A stretch of 64,000 nt of DNA from Thermoplasmatales archaeon (GCA_027366585.1 DAHXNF010000010.1:62001-126000); one strand, 5' to 3'; shown: positions 29,536 to 40,329, counted from the first letter of the stretch. Notes: a model not told the origin generated them from the letters alone. Program-made: numbers and translations.

Positions 29536-31007
29536 TCTGCATCGAATGTTCCCGCTTCCTCGATGACCTTGGGTTTCTTGAGCATATAGTATATCATGAA
29601 TGACAAACCGCCGACGACAACCCAGAGTATGGAGAATATCACAATTACGAGATATGCCAGGTTCAGTGATGTCGGTGCCGCGTAGTAGGTGGATAGTTCT
29701 GAAGTCAATGTATAGTATATTACAACAAAGCCCAGAAACGAGGCTACAGTGGGTGCAATATAATGCAACAGTATACTAGAATTTCCCTGTTTTCTGAGAA
29801 CGCCATGGCTGAAAAATGTCAGAGCCGTGTTTGATATAATATGCACAGCGATAATTGCAATACCTGCCATGGTCAGAAGTATTAGGCCGGCGTTTGTGGG
29901 GCCATAGATCAAACCAAGTATCAGATCAAGCACGAATGATATTCCCAGCCATGTCCCCATGGCATTACCCGGAGTGTGGTGCTTACGATTTATTTTGCCA
30001 ATTGACTTTGGGAAAATGACTTTGTCCCTCGCAGCTGCATACCAGATCCTGCTCACTGCATTTGTCTTTGCTACGCCATATGAGAAGTAGCTGTTTATGG
30101 TGAATATTATCAGCAGGATGAAGCCAATTGGTCCAAGATAGTGCTGGAACACAATTAGCCCAGGATCTGGTGAGCTGGCATAGTTGGCAATAGGACTAAT
30201 TCCTACTGTCCATCCCTGGACCAGAGCATATGAAGCGGGTATGAGAGCCAAACCTGCAAGAATCCATGCTATGACAAGGGCGCGCTTGATCTTCTTTCTT
30301 GAGTCCTTTACTTCCTCAGACAGTGTGGTCACTGTTCCAAGGCCTGTGAAGTCAACGATTGAGAATACCACGCCAAAGAAAAAGGAGCCTACTGTACCGC
30401 CCGTAGGGAATGCAAACGGCGCGCCAGAGTTTGCGCTTCCAAGTTTTATAATGATAATTATTGCGCCGACCACAAGGACCAGAAGTTCAATGATTCCAGT
30501 GATTGTTATGTATTCTGTTGAAATTTTGATTCCAAGGTAGGGAAGCACAAACATATACACGGTTATTATGACTGCAAAAACAATCCAGAGGTAGGTAATT
30601 CCGGATATATATGAAGAGATGGCGAATATGAATCCGGCAAGACCGAGGATTCCAAAGGACTGCCCGGACATATTCTCACCCAACCATGAGAACATTGCAA
30701 GCGGCCCCAATGCACCATTCTTTGTAGCACCGGCAGAGTAGGAGTAATAACTGCCCGCATTTGTCCTGTATTTCGAAAACTCATAGGGTGTAATCATCCA
30801 TAGACCATAAATGAGCCAGGCTACGATAATAGCAAGGGGAGTTGCGATAAGCGCAAAGGCAACTGTACCCAGCAACAGTATTGCAACATCAGCTGCAGGT
30901 CCCACGTAGGAGAAGGATTGGAAAACCCCTCTGATTGTACTTACTGCATCTTTCTTTAAGCTCAATGAATCTGGCTCTAAGGTTTTCTCAACCATGGTCA
31001 AGATCAT
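29532..31007 (-). CDS. APC-superfamily amino acid permease
   Basis: About 12 hydrophobic segments; FVSVVDFTGLGTVTTLSEEVKDSRKKIKRALVIAW-type motif (SIVDFTGLGTVTTLSEEVKDSRKKI). Confidence 0.88.
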   Translation of the reverse strand: MILTMVEKTLEPDSLSLKKDAVSTIRGVFQSFSYVGPAADVAILLLGTVAFALIATPLAIIVAWLIYGLWMITPYEFSKYRTNAGSYYSYSAGATKNGALGPLAMFSWLGENMSGQSFGILGLAGFIFAISSYISGITYLWIVFAVIITVYMFVLPYLGIKISTEYITITGIIELLVLVVGAIIIIIKLGSANSGAPFAFPTGGTVGSFFFGVVFSIVDFTGLGTVTTLSEEVKDSRKKIKRALVIAWILAGLALIPASYALVQGWTVGISPIANYASSPDPGLIVFQHYLGPIGFILLIIFTINSYFSYGVAKTNAVSRIWYAAARDKVIFPKSIGKINRKHHTPGNAMGTWLGISFVLDLILGLIYGPTNAGLILLTMAGIAIIAVHIISNTALTFFSHGVLRKQGNSSILLHYIAPTVASFLGFVVIYYTLTSELSTYYAAPTSLNLAYLVIVIFSILWVVVGGLSFMIYYMLKKPKVIEEAGTFDAE

Positions 31008-31155
31008 ACGTTTTGTTGTATTTAAGATGTTCTATCTTCATTCAACAACATAAGCTTCAGAAACTTTTTACTCGGATATTTATGTAATGAGAAATTATTT
31101 CAATTATATGTAGAATAAATTCCCAATTGTTGAAAAAGTCAGTAAGATGATTTGG

Positions 31156-32193
31156 TCATATGACGTGAGTATACATTGCAAGCCTCTCCGCTTTTGCTTC
31201 ACTGAGGCCGTTGATACCGAGGATCGTGTACCACGGCCTCATTTTATGTGCGATGGTGAGTGCTTTTACTATATTTTCAGGTTTTATGCCGAGCTCAGAA
31301 GCAGTGGTGGGAACACCTGCCCTGATCAAGTCATCCCTGACATTGAGGTCTCCTCCAGATTGCAGGTAGGCCATCATTATTGTACCGAGAGCACAATATT
31401 CGCCGTGTAGTCCAGACTGATCCAGCGTTTCCAAAGCAAACCCAAAGAGATGTTCACTGCCTGCAGCCACTCTGGTTGAACCAGATAGTTCCATAAGAAA
31501 TCCATCCGTGACTTCTGCAAGAAAGAGAGTCTCCAGCCCTATGTAGTTCATTGCCTGCACGTCCTTAATCCGGTCTCTCAGCATCTTAACTGTGGAGGAT
31601 GCAAGGTTCTTTGCGAAGTTATTGTAGCTCTCATCTCCTAACCAGAATGACATCCTCCAGTCAGGCAGAGCAGTGATTTTGGACAGCATGTCTCCAACGC
31701 CAGCAGAGACATATCTATTTGGTTCTGCTCTAAGGATTTTGTAATCACCGATTATTAGATTTGGAGTTTTTGTCCGAACAGCGTAATTCTTACCATCTCT
31801 CCATATTACTGAATGCCCTGAGGCGATAGCATCGCTGGATAGAAGCGTGGGGATCACTATTAGTTCAAGATTAAGCTTATGCGCCACAAACTTGACGATA
31901 TCTATAATTGATCCCCCGCCAACACCGATTAGAACCGGTTTCTTGTGGCCCATTCGTCGTATCTTCTCTTCTACCTCGGCTATAGTCTCACTGTTCGGCT
32001 CTAGCCTGCCAGAAATTATCTCATGTTCAACGTTGATGGATGATAATTGCTCATCGACGGTTTTTCCCGCGATCCTGAAGGAATTTTCACCTGAAATTAT
32101 GACAGCAGGTCTTCTACCCATCATTCTCAGGTACTCTTCTCCCAGATGTTCAAGAGATCCCAAACCAGCAGCTATGTTGGTAGAGAATCTCAT
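31156..32193 (-). CDS. Glycerol-1-phosphate dehydrogenase-like (iron/zinc polyol dehydrogenase family)
   Basis: GVGGGSIIDIVKFVA, PTLLSSDAIAS, AGVGDMLSKITALPDW, HGEYCALGTIMM. Confidence 0.82.
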   Translation of the reverse strand: MRFSTNIAAGLGSLEHLGEEYLRMMGRRPAVIISGENSFRIAGKTVDEQLSSINVEHEIISGRLEPNSETIAEVEEKIRRMGHKKPVLIGVGGGSIIDIVKFVAHKLNLELIVIPTLLSSDAIASGHSVIWRDGKNYAVRTKTPNLIIGDYKILRAEPNRYVSAGVGDMLSKITALPDWRMSFWLGDESYNNFAKNLASSTVKMLRDRIKDVQAMNYIGLETLFLAEVTDGFLMELSGSTRVAAGSEHLFGFALETLDQSGLHGEYCALGTIMMAYLQSGGDLNVRDDLIRAGVPTTASELGIKPENIVKALTIAHKMRPWYTILGINGLSEAKAERLAMYTHVI

Positions 32194-32227
32194 TATGTTA
32201 AGAGGCGTAATCTATCCTCAAGGGGCG

Positions 32228-33598
32228 TTACTTTCTCGTGTTCTCCAGAATTGATGCTTCGAAGACCTCAAGTCCCTTTTCAATCAGGTTGTCAGGTATG
32301 GTAAGAGGTGCCATGTGCCTCAGAACATTAGAGTAATGACCGCATGTGTGCATCAACAAACCCCGCTTGAACATTGAGGTCTTAGACTTTGTCGTAAGTT
32401 CAGGGTTCGGTTCCCTTGTCTTGCGATCCTTCACCATCTCAGCAGCGATCATGAATCCTTTTCCTCTGACTTCGCCTATTTGAGGGACCCTGTCCTTTAG
32501 TTCCTCGAATCTCTTTTTTATGTACTCGCCCTTCTGAGTAACGCGATCGAGCAAGTTAGATGTTTTAAGGTAATTGAGAATTGCGTTTCCTGCTGCAAGA
32601 GCCAGCGGATTTCCCCTATATGTTCCAAAGTGGAACCCTGGTGGAAGGTCTGAGTCGTATTCCTCCCTATATGCGATCATGGAGGTCGGTAGCCCTCCTC
32701 CTATACTCTTTGAAATGCACATTATGTCTGGCGTGATACCGTAATGTTCTGACGCCCAAATTTTCCCTGTTCTTCCGACCCCGGTCTGGACCTCATCTAT
32801 AATCAGGGGGACGGAGTGTTTTTCCGTGACTTCTCGCAACATTGGAAGAAAGTCGTCCGGCGGGACAATATAACCGCCCTCACCTTGTATAGGTTCAACA
32901 AGAACTCCACCGATAGCCCCTGGGCCAGAATATGGATCTTTTATGAGGTATTCCAACTGGTCTACAACCACTTTACTGATGTCCTCTTCCGGTACTTTTA
33001 CAGGGAATCTGTAGGTGTATGGAAATGGCAGGTGATAGATGTTATTTGCAGAAAGACCAGCATAGTCCCGGTAATGGTGATTCGCAGTTGCACCGATTAT
33101 GTCTCCAGCGACACCATGATAAGCTCCACCAAATGCAACGATTGTCTTCTTCTTGGAGACGAATCTTCCTAGACTGATAGCAGCCTCGCATGCGTCTGCA
33201 CCTGTTACGGTAAACATGACCTTCGACTTGTTTCTAAGTTTTCCAGGGAGGACGGATTCCAGGGTTTCCAGGAATTCAACCCTTACTTCAGAGGGTATTT
33301 CGTTTATATGCACAAGCTTATCCAATTGTTCTTCCATTGCTTCTCTCACCACCGGATGGTTGTGCCCAAGATTCAGTACGCATATCCCTGCAAACCAATC
33401 TATGAAAAGGTTTCCATCCATGTCCTCGATGGTCGAACCACTGGCTCTGTTTACTGCGAGTTGAAATATATTGGTGTATGTCCTGGTGTGTGTTTCATAC
33501 TTATCCTGCCGCTTCAGCATTTCCCTGGACTTTGGTCCCGGGAGATCAGTTACAATCCTGGGTGCACCCTCTAAACTTACATCATATTCGCTTTTCAT
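32228..33598 (-). CDS. Class III aminotransferase (GABA/acetylornithine type)
   Basis: DWFAGICVLNLGHNHP, FGGAYHGVAGD, LIIDEVQTGVGRTG, CISKSIGGGLP (PLP lysine). Confidence 0.9.
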   Translation of the reverse strand: MKSEYDVSLEGAPRIVTDLPGPKSREMLKRQDKYETHTRTYTNIFQLAVNRASGSTIEDMDGNLFIDWFAGICVLNLGHNHPVVREAMEEQLDKLVHINEIPSEVRVEFLETLESVLPGKLRNKSKVMFTVTGADACEAAISLGRFVSKKKTIVAFGGAYHGVAGDIIGATANHHYRDYAGLSANNIYHLPFPYTYRFPVKVPEEDISKVVVDQLEYLIKDPYSGPGAIGGVLVEPIQGEGGYIVPPDDFLPMLREVTEKHSVPLIIDEVQTGVGRTGKIWASEHYGITPDIMCISKSIGGGLPTSMIAYREEYDSDLPPGFHFGTYRGNPLALAAGNAILNYLKTSNLLDRVTQKGEYIKKRFEELKDRVPQIGEVRGKGFMIAAEMVKDRKTREPNPELTTKSKTSMFKRGLLMHTCGHYSNVLRHMAPLTIPDNLIEKGLEVFEASILENTRK

Positions 33599-33980
33599 CT
33601 TATTACCATCCTTTTGTTGTGACAGGGATCTGGGTCATCACCCTGCTCCATGTCGTTTAGCAACAAGGTGTTTAATAAGTCTTCTGCTAGTTTCCCAATA
33701 AGGTAGAATTGGAGAAAAAAATAATTCAACAGGGAAAAACCACGAAATAAATTCGTCCTGATTATGAGTCTTTGATCTGTGACAAAAGCAGTATTGTTTT
33801 ATGCCGTGACTAGACAATGATCGCTTGTTGCTAAAATACCTTCCCGATAATAATGCCTATAATTTCTCCATTAAGTCAAAGCAGCGCGGAGAAATACCCC
33901 AGAATCAGGTTTTCAGATAAAATTTTGTTCACAGACCAATATTATAGAATGTTTTTTATCCATAGACTAACTATATTGTT

Positions 33981-34481
33981 ATGATTGATCAGTTTGATAT
34001 AAGAATATTGAACATCTTGAAGAACGATTCTGATTTATCTCTGTCAGAGATAGGAAAGCGCGTTGGTATTTACTCGCCATCGGCAATAAGCAAGCGCATA
34101 AAGAATCTCAAGAAAGAAGGCTATATCAAGAAAAGCGTTTCTCTCCTCGACTATGAGAAGCTGGGTTTTGATTTTCTCACTATTACACTTATTAGAACAA
34201 AGTATGAAAAAAACTATGCCCAGAAAATAGGTGAAAAACTCAAGTCTCTGCCAAATGTAGTTGCAATATACTTCATTCTAGGCGACATCGACTTCGTAAT
34301 GATCACAAAGAACAGGAACAGAAATGAGTACCTGCAGATAATGGAGAAAATTATGGGGATGGAAGAGATAGAAAGAAGCGACTCAAGAATTGTCGCTTAT
34401 ACGGTAAAGGATGTTGATTTCAGTAAAATAAATTTAATTGACATCCCGTCCGGTGCAACCCATGATTCGTTGAATCAGTGA
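33981..34481 (+). CDS. Lrp/AsnC-family transcriptional regulator
   Basis: IDQFDIRILNILKNDSDLSLSEIGKRVGIYSPSAISKRIKNLKKEGYI. Confidence 0.92.
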   Translation: MIDQFDIRILNILKNDSDLSLSEIGKRVGIYSPSAISKRIKNLKKEGYIKKSVSLLDYEKLGFDFLTITLIRTKYEKNYAQKIGEKLKSLPNVVAIYFILGDIDFVMITKNRNRNEYLQIMEKIMGMEEIERSDSRIVAYTVKDVDFSKINLIDIPSGATHDSLNQ

Positions 34482-35794
34482 TCTATCCAGACAGTCTTTA
34501 CATTGGCAAATTCCCTGAGCCCAAACTTAGATAGTTCTCTCCCTATCCCACTCTGCTTGACCCCGCCGAAAGGAACCCTGGGATCAGAAGCAACGATCTT
34601 GTTTACGAAGACCATGCCTGCTTCGATGCGGGGTGCCAACGGCTCCGCTTCTTCCGAATCTCCCCAGATTGAAGCGCCGAGACCGAAAGGCGTGTCGTTT
34701 GCCAGGAGTATTGCTTCATCATGGGTCCTGAATTTACTTACTATTGCCACTGGACCAAATACCTCTTCCTTATAGCTACCGTTTACCTTGGCAATGGTTG
34801 GCGGAACAATGCCGCGCGAGAATTCTCCAAACGACTCAACCTTGCCTATTTTTCGCAGATCATCTATCTGCTTTGTTACAGCCTCTGTTTGGTTTTTTGA
34901 GGAAAGTGGTCCCAGGAACGTTGCCTTCTCCAGTGGGTCTCCTATCTTAATCGCTGAAAACTGATTTGAAAGACCTTCGACAAATTCATCGAATCTCTCT
35001 TCATGAACAACAAAACGCTTTGAGGCAATACAGCTCTGCCCATTGTTCTGCATCCTTGCAAAAGTTGCCTTTTCTACTATTTCCGCAACATTAGCAGATT
35101 TCAGCACTATAAATGGATCGGATCCGCCTAGCTCTAAAACCACTTTTTTGAGGTATTTTCCGGCTTCCTGAGCAATTTGTATCCCGGTGGATGTTGAACC
35201 TGTCACTGAAATACCATCAACTTTTGGTATCAGAGCATTGATCCTTGCGCCCGATGCCACTATTGAATGAAAGACGGGACTTTCGAAAATCTCATCGATA
35301 AGGAGGCTTGTACCAGATACAATGGAAGCATGCTTCAGGACAACCCCGTTTCCAACGAACATTGCTGGAACGGCTGCCCTCATGACCTGCCACAGCGGGT
35401 AATTCCAGGGCATGACCAATAAGATTGTCCCAAGAGGATCAAACCTGACGTAAGTCTTCTTGCCTTCAGTTTTCACTTCCTCGGGTTCGAGAAATTCCAA
35501 AAACTTATCTCCGGCGAAATCCAAAAGATTCAAACACTTATCAATCTCAGACAAACTCTGCGAAATGGGTTTTCCCATTTCACTTGACATTAATTTAGCA
35601 AGTTCCTCTTTCTTCTTCGCAAGGTTTGGACGAAGTGTTTTCTTTAGGTACTCTATCCTTCCTTCCAAATTGCGGCTCCATTCAGGCTGGTTCTTTCTTA
35701 TATGAGAGAGAACCTCGTCCATCTTGTTAGCATCATATTCAGTGTATTTTCCCAGCTCCTGCCCGGAGAATGGGTTTCTCGTCTTTATTTCCAT
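34475..35794 (-). CDS. NAD(P)-dependent aldehyde dehydrogenase (succinate-semialdehyde type)
   Basis: VMPWNYPLWQVMRA, SVTGSTSTGIQIA, VLELGGSDPFIV, NNGQSCIASKRF, EVFGPVAIV. Confidence 0.92.
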   Translation of the reverse strand: MEIKTRNPFSGQELGKYTEYDANKMDEVLSHIRKNQPEWSRNLEGRIEYLKKTLRPNLAKKKEELAKLMSSEMGKPISQSLSEIDKCLNLLDFAGDKFLEFLEPEEVKTEGKKTYVRFDPLGTILLVMPWNYPLWQVMRAAVPAMFVGNGVVLKHASIVSGTSLLIDEIFESPVFHSIVASGARINALIPKVDGISVTGSTSTGIQIAQEAGKYLKKVVLELGGSDPFIVLKSANVAEIVEKATFARMQNNGQSCIASKRFVVHEERFDEFVEGLSNQFSAIKIGDPLEKATFLGPLSSKNQTEAVTKQIDDLRKIGKVESFGEFSRGIVPPTIAKVNGSYKEEVFGPVAIVSKFRTHDEAILLANDTPFGLGASIWGDSEEAEPLAPRIEAGMVFVNKIVASDPRVPFGGVKQSGIGRELSKFGLREFANVKTVWIDH

Positions 35795-36182
35795 GACACA
35801 ACATTCCTAGTTTACTAATTAATACGAATGTTGGGTCCTTCTATTAGGTATATATGGAGAATATTTTTCTCAGAATATGTCACTTTTGTGCAGACATTGC
35901 ATTCGACTTTACAACGAATGGGTCATAACAATTCAATGCCGAGCCGAACCTGTCCTGGTTAGCGCAGAGAAACGCTTTTCGAAGCGAATTTTCGTGAGTA
36001 ATGAAAGCAGAGGGAATTACGGGTGAGTCATGCAATGGCTGCAATGTGGTTGAAGAAGAGTAATCTGGCCCTATACAGCCGCATAAAATATCACCTCAAT
36101 CTCAATATCTATCATCGTGAAGCATGAGTGAGCGGATACTTGCTCTAAAGATATATATAATGAAGGATATTGCACCGTCATG

Positions 36183-38189
36183 ATGAACACAATAATCAAG
36201 ATTAAGATAAGTAAAGGCAGGCATTTTGCCGATGCCGTTGATCGAAAAGACAGGGAGGTTGTCGCTGCAAGATTGAATGGCACATTATACGATCTTTTCT
36301 CTATATCACCATCTGATGGTGAATTTGAGCCTGTCGAAGTGCATTCCAGAGACGGAATGAGAATTCTAAGGCATTCCGGGGCACACCTCCTCGCACAGGC
36401 AGTGAAACAGATATATCCCTCATCATTGCTAAACGCAGGTCCTCCCACTGAGGATGGGTTCTATTACGATGTCATGATGGACCCAATCTCTTCCGAAGAT
36501 CTTGATAAGATAGAGAAGGTAATGAAGCTGCTCGCAAGCGAGAATATCCCGATAGTCAGGGAGGTAAAACCCAGGGACGAACTGCTGAAGATGTTTCATG
36601 ACAATCCATTCAAGATTGACAAGATAAGGGACAATGTTCCCGAAGGATCCAGTTCCTCGGTGTATAGACAGGGAAATTTCGCTGATTTCTGCACCGGTCC
36701 TCATGTACCTTCCACCGGCTACCTGAAGAATGTAAAGCTCCTGTCCCTCGCTTCCACAAACTACAAAGGGGACGAAAGGCGGGAGAAGTTGATCAGGATA
36801 TATGGAACAGTGTTTCCAACAGAAAAGGAGCTTAAGGATTACCTGAGGATGCGCGAAGAAGCTGTTAAGAGGGACCACAGGAAAGTTGGACAGGAGATGG
36901 ATCTGTTTGTTTTCAACTCCGAGAGGGCACCAGGGTTCCCGCTGTATACACCCAATGGAACCATAATCAAGAATGAACTGGTTGCTTTCATGCGCGAACT
37001 CAACGAAAGAAACGGTTGGGAAGAGGTTTCCACCCCGCATATATTCACAGACACAATGTGGAGGCAGTCCGGCCACTATGCGAAGTACAAGGATAATATG
37101 TACACATTCGAGTTCAAGGATGGGACAGGATATGCTGTCAAGCCCATGAACTGCCCCGGGCACATCACCATATTTGAAAGGGAACCGCACAGCTACAGGG
37201 ATCTGCCTGTCAAATATTCAGAACCTGGTCAGGTTTACAGGTACGAGAAATCGGGAGAAGTCGGGGGGCTGACACGGCCAAGGACATTCATGATTGATGA
37301 TGGACATGGTTTCATGCGGCCAGACCAGCTGGTTGAGGAGATCAGGAGCCTGATTGCCATGACAAGGGAGACATTCATGCTGCTTGGTGAAAGCAAGCTG
37401 GATTTTGAACTTAGCGTGATGGATGAGGAACACCTTGAGAATTATCTCATTGGCTACGTCTGCGCCATATGCGGCACTCTTTTCCATGCAAGAAAAGTTT
37501 CCAGCGAAGAAGAGCTTAAGTGCCCGGAATGCGGTTCACTGGATATCAAACCTGATCTGTCAAAATGGAGGGAGGCCACAGAGAGTCTCAGGACTGCATT
37601 GAAGGAATCCGGAATAGTGTACGAGGAATTGAAGGGAGAAGCAGCCTTCTATGGGCCCAAGATAGATGTGCATGTAGCAGACGCGATCGGCAGGAAGTGG
37701 CAATGTTCCACTATACAGGTGGATTTCATGATGCCTGTAAACTTCAACCTGCAGTACGTAAACCAGGCAGGGAAGAAGGAAAACCTCGTAATGCTCCACC
37801 GTGCTGTATTCGGATCGTATGAACGATTCATGGCAATTCTGATAGAAAACTTTGCAGGAAACCTGCCCACATGGATTTCGCCTGTGCAGGTTTTCATAGC
37901 GCCGGTTTCTGAGAAATTTGCCGATTACAGTGAAAAAGTTCTCGCGAAACTCAGGAAGAGTGGCATTAGAGCGCATCTTGACCGTGGTTCGGAGACACTC
38001 AACAAGAAGCTCAAGATGGTCAGGGGAAAGCGCCCATCGTATATCGTTGTTATCGGCGAACGTGAACTTCAGTCAGAAAAGATCACAGTCCGCAGCAGGA
38101 AGAATGAGCAGAAGGAGATGACTGTAACCGAGTTCATAGACGCAATCAGTAAGGAAATAAGGCAACGAACACCGACACAGTCCATCTGA
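36183..38189 (+). CDS. thrS: Threonyl-tRNA synthetase
   Basis: TGS N-domain, HSGAHLLAQAV, PMNCPGHITIF, FYGPKIDVHVADAIGRKWQCSTIQVDF. Confidence 0.96.
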   Translation: MNTIIKIKISKGRHFADAVDRKDREVVAARLNGTLYDLFSISPSDGEFEPVEVHSRDGMRILRHSGAHLLAQAVKQIYPSSLLNAGPPTEDGFYYDVMMDPISSEDLDKIEKVMKLLASENIPIVREVKPRDELLKMFHDNPFKIDKIRDNVPEGSSSSVYRQGNFADFCTGPHVPSTGYLKNVKLLSLASTNYKGDERREKLIRIYGTVFPTEKELKDYLRMREEAVKRDHRKVGQEMDLFVFNSERAPGFPLYTPNGTIIKNELVAFMRELNERNGWEEVSTPHIFTDTMWRQSGHYAKYKDNMYTFEFKDGTGYAVKPMNCPGHITIFEREPHSYRDLPVKYSEPGQVYRYEKSGEVGGLTRPRTFMIDDGHGFMRPDQLVEEIRSLIAMTRETFMLLGESKLDFELSVMDEEHLENYLIGYVCAICGTLFHARKVSSEEELKCPECGSLDIKPDLSKWREATESLRTALKESGIVYEELKGEAAFYGPKIDVHVADAIGRKWQCSTIQVDFMMPVNFNLQYVNQAGKKENLVMLHRAVFGSYERFMAILIENFAGNLPTWISPVQVFIAPVSEKFADYSEKVLAKLRKSGIRAHLDRGSETLNKKLKMVRGKRPSYIVVIGERELQSEKITVRSRKNEQKEMTVTEFIDAISKEIRQRTPTQSI

Positions 38190-38194
38190 ATGGT

Positions 38195-39247
38195 TTATCC
38201 CGGCGATGATGCCGGTGTTCCTGCAATGACCTTCTTAATCTCCTCGGTGAGTCTTGGAAGAGCTTTTGATGCGTCGGCGTTTATAAAGTAGTCAGAGAAT
38301 TTCACTATCGGTGCTTCAGGATCCGTGTTTATCGAGATTATGGTCTCGCTTGCCTTCATGCCGACTATGTGCTGTATCTTTCCGGAAATGCCCGCGGCGA
38401 TGTACAGCTTTGGACGGACGGTCTGGCCGGTCTGACCAACCTGGTGTTCGTAAGGGATCCAGCCAAGATCGACAACGGGCCTGGATGCGCCTACCTGTCC
38501 GCCCAGGGAATCTGCCAGATCTTTGACAAGCTTGAATCCTGACGCATTCCCGAGTCCAAGCCCGCCTGAAACTATTATCTTGGCTGATGTCAGGTCGAGG
38601 CGGTCTTTCTGCTTGAACTCAAGCGTCCTGTGTTCACCGGCGTACTTTGCCATCTTTACTTTCTTGATCTTCACTTCGCAGGTATGCTTCTCGATCTTTT
38701 CCGGCATCTTATAGCTCCCCGGTCTCGATGTGATCATCTGTGGCCTATGCCTCTTGCACAGTATCTGGTCAATTGTCTTGTCACCGAATGACGGCCTCCA
38801 TGCTATGAGCAGCCTGTTGGGAACGTCGACATCCAGCTCTATGCAGTCGGCGGCAACCCCTGTCCTGCACCGGATTGCAATCCTTGAAACCAGGTCCCTT
38901 CCCTCCCTGCTGCCCGAAATAAGGAATATGTTTGGCTTATGCTCCTCAACGAAAGATGCGATGAATTCGGTATACGCAACACTGGAGAACCCTGTGAAAT
39001 CTGTCACCTCTGCCCCAAGGAAAAGGTCGCAGCCGTAAGATTCTGCCTCGCTGGCTATATCTTTGAGGTTCTTTCCTACTGCAACGCCAACGGCTTTCTC
39101 GCCAAGCTTCTGTGCAAGTTCCCTCGCCTTCCCGAGCATCTCCAATGCTCCCCTGCTAATCCTGCCATTCTTATGCTCTATGTATACGAATACATTGTGA
39201 TAGTCCTCCGGATGCTCCGGAATTACGCAGTTGATGAGCTCGACCAT
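38195..39247 (-). CDS. etfA: Electron transfer flavoprotein alpha subunit
   Basis: IIVSGGLGLGN, VGASRPVVDLGWIPYEHQVGQTGQTVRPKLYIAAGISGKIQHIVGM. Confidence 0.95.
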   Translation of the reverse strand: MVELINCVIPEHPEDYHNVFVYIEHKNGRISRGALEMLGKARELAQKLGEKAVGVAVGKNLKDIASEAESYGCDLFLGAEVTDFTGFSSVAYTEFIASFVEEHKPNIFLISGSREGRDLVSRIAIRCRTGVAADCIELDVDVPNRLLIAWRPSFGDKTIDQILCKRHRPQMITSRPGSYKMPEKIEKHTCEVKIKKVKMAKYAGEHRTLEFKQKDRLDLTSAKIIVSGGLGLGNASGFKLVKDLADSLGGQVGASRPVVDLGWIPYEHQVGQTGQTVRPKLYIAAGISGKIQHIVGMKASETIISINTDPEAPIVKFSDYFINADASKALPRLTEEIKKVIAGTPASSPG

Positions 39248-40035
39248 TATGCCTCATCCCCTGTCCTGATTATTCCTTTCTTAACGAGATCCTGAACAAG
39301 CACAGGAATCTCGTCCAGCTTGATTGGTCTTGATTCCCGCTTCCTTTCCTCCGGAATCTTGAGCGCTCCAACGAGTGTTGGTGATCCTTTAATGCCGACC
39401 CATTCCGGTGGCAGGTTAAGTGAATCATGATCCCATTTCTCCACACCTTTCTTTATTGCGTCGATCTTCAGCCTCAACCTCGACCTCCGCGGGAGGTTAG
39501 CATTTATCAGCACAGTGACAAGAACGGGCGGCTTTGTGCTTACGACCTCAATCCCGTCCTCGAGCTCCCTTTCGGCTATCAGCATGCCTGCCTCTATCCT
39601 GGAACTTACTGTATACGTGACCTGGTCTATGCCTAGGAATTCAGCCACTCCGGGTCCAACATGGCCAGTTCCGGAGTCGGTTGTGCTCTCCCCTGCAAAT
39701 ATGATGTCGAAGTCACCGACCTTCTTCACTGCAGCCGCTATAGTGAGAGATGTGGCATATGTGTCAGCAGCCGCGAATACCCGGTCAGTGATAAGAATGC
39801 CGCGGTCTGCTCCCCTGCCCATGCATTCCAGTATTGCGTTCTCGGCCTGTGGTGGTCCCATTGATATGACAGTGATCTCGCCACCCTCACTGTCCTTTAT
39901 CTTCAGAGCTGCCTCAAGCGCATTCTCATCAGAAGGGTTTATTATTCCCCTGGCCTGCGATCTGTTCAATGTGAATTTTACCGGATCGATAAAAATTTCC
40001 TCTGCATCCGGAACCTGCTTCATCAATATGATCAT
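39247..40035 (-). CDS. etfB: Electron transfer flavoprotein beta subunit
   Basis: MIILMKQVPDAEEIFIDP, NPSDENALEAALKIKD, FAGESTTDSGTGHVGPGVAEFL; start at ATG 40033-40035. Confidence 0.94.
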   Translation of the reverse strand: MIILMKQVPDAEEIFIDPVKFTLNRSQARGIINPSDENALEAALKIKDSEGGEITVISMGPPQAENAILECMGRGADRGILITDRVFAAADTYATSLTIAAAVKKVGDFDIIFAGESTTDSGTGHVGPGVAEFLGIDQVTYTVSSRIEAGMLIAERELEDGIEVVSTKPPVLVTVLINANLPRRSRLRLKIDAIKKGVEKWDHDSLNLPPEWVGIKGSPTLVGALKIPEERKRESRPIKLDEIPVLVQDLVKKGIIRTGDEA

Positions 40036-40051
40036 TTTCAGAGACACGATT

Positions 40052-40324
40052 TCACCCGTACTTGTACTTGACCCCATGGCCACCCTTGGGGTTTGACCAG
40101 GCAACGGATCCGTGAGAGCACGCAAAGAAGCATGTACCGCATTCAACGCAGTCCTCGTACTTGAAGTTCAGTTTGCCTTCTATCAGCGTATAACAGCTTG
40201 CCGGGCATGCGAATGTGCAGAAATGATCCGGGCATACTGCACAGATATCAGGCTTAACCGTGATGTGCTCATATCCTTTGTCTGTCTTATAATTCAACAG
40301 AGATAGTTTTTCCTCTATTTGCAT
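40052..40324 (-). CDS. fixX: Ferredoxin-like protein FixX
   Basis: CAVCPDHFCTFACPASCYTL...YEDCVECGTCFFACSHGSVAWSNPKGGHGVKYKYG. Confidence 0.94.
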   Translation of the reverse strand: MQIEEKLSLLNYKTDKGYEHITVKPDICAVCPDHFCTFACPASCYTLIEGKLNFKYEDCVECGTCFFACSHGSVAWSNPKGGHGVKYKYG

Positions 40325-40329
40325 TGTAA

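Noticed and set aside
36429-37190. 253-aa minus-strand ORF inside thrS
   Set aside because: Antisense to highly conserved ThrRS motifs.
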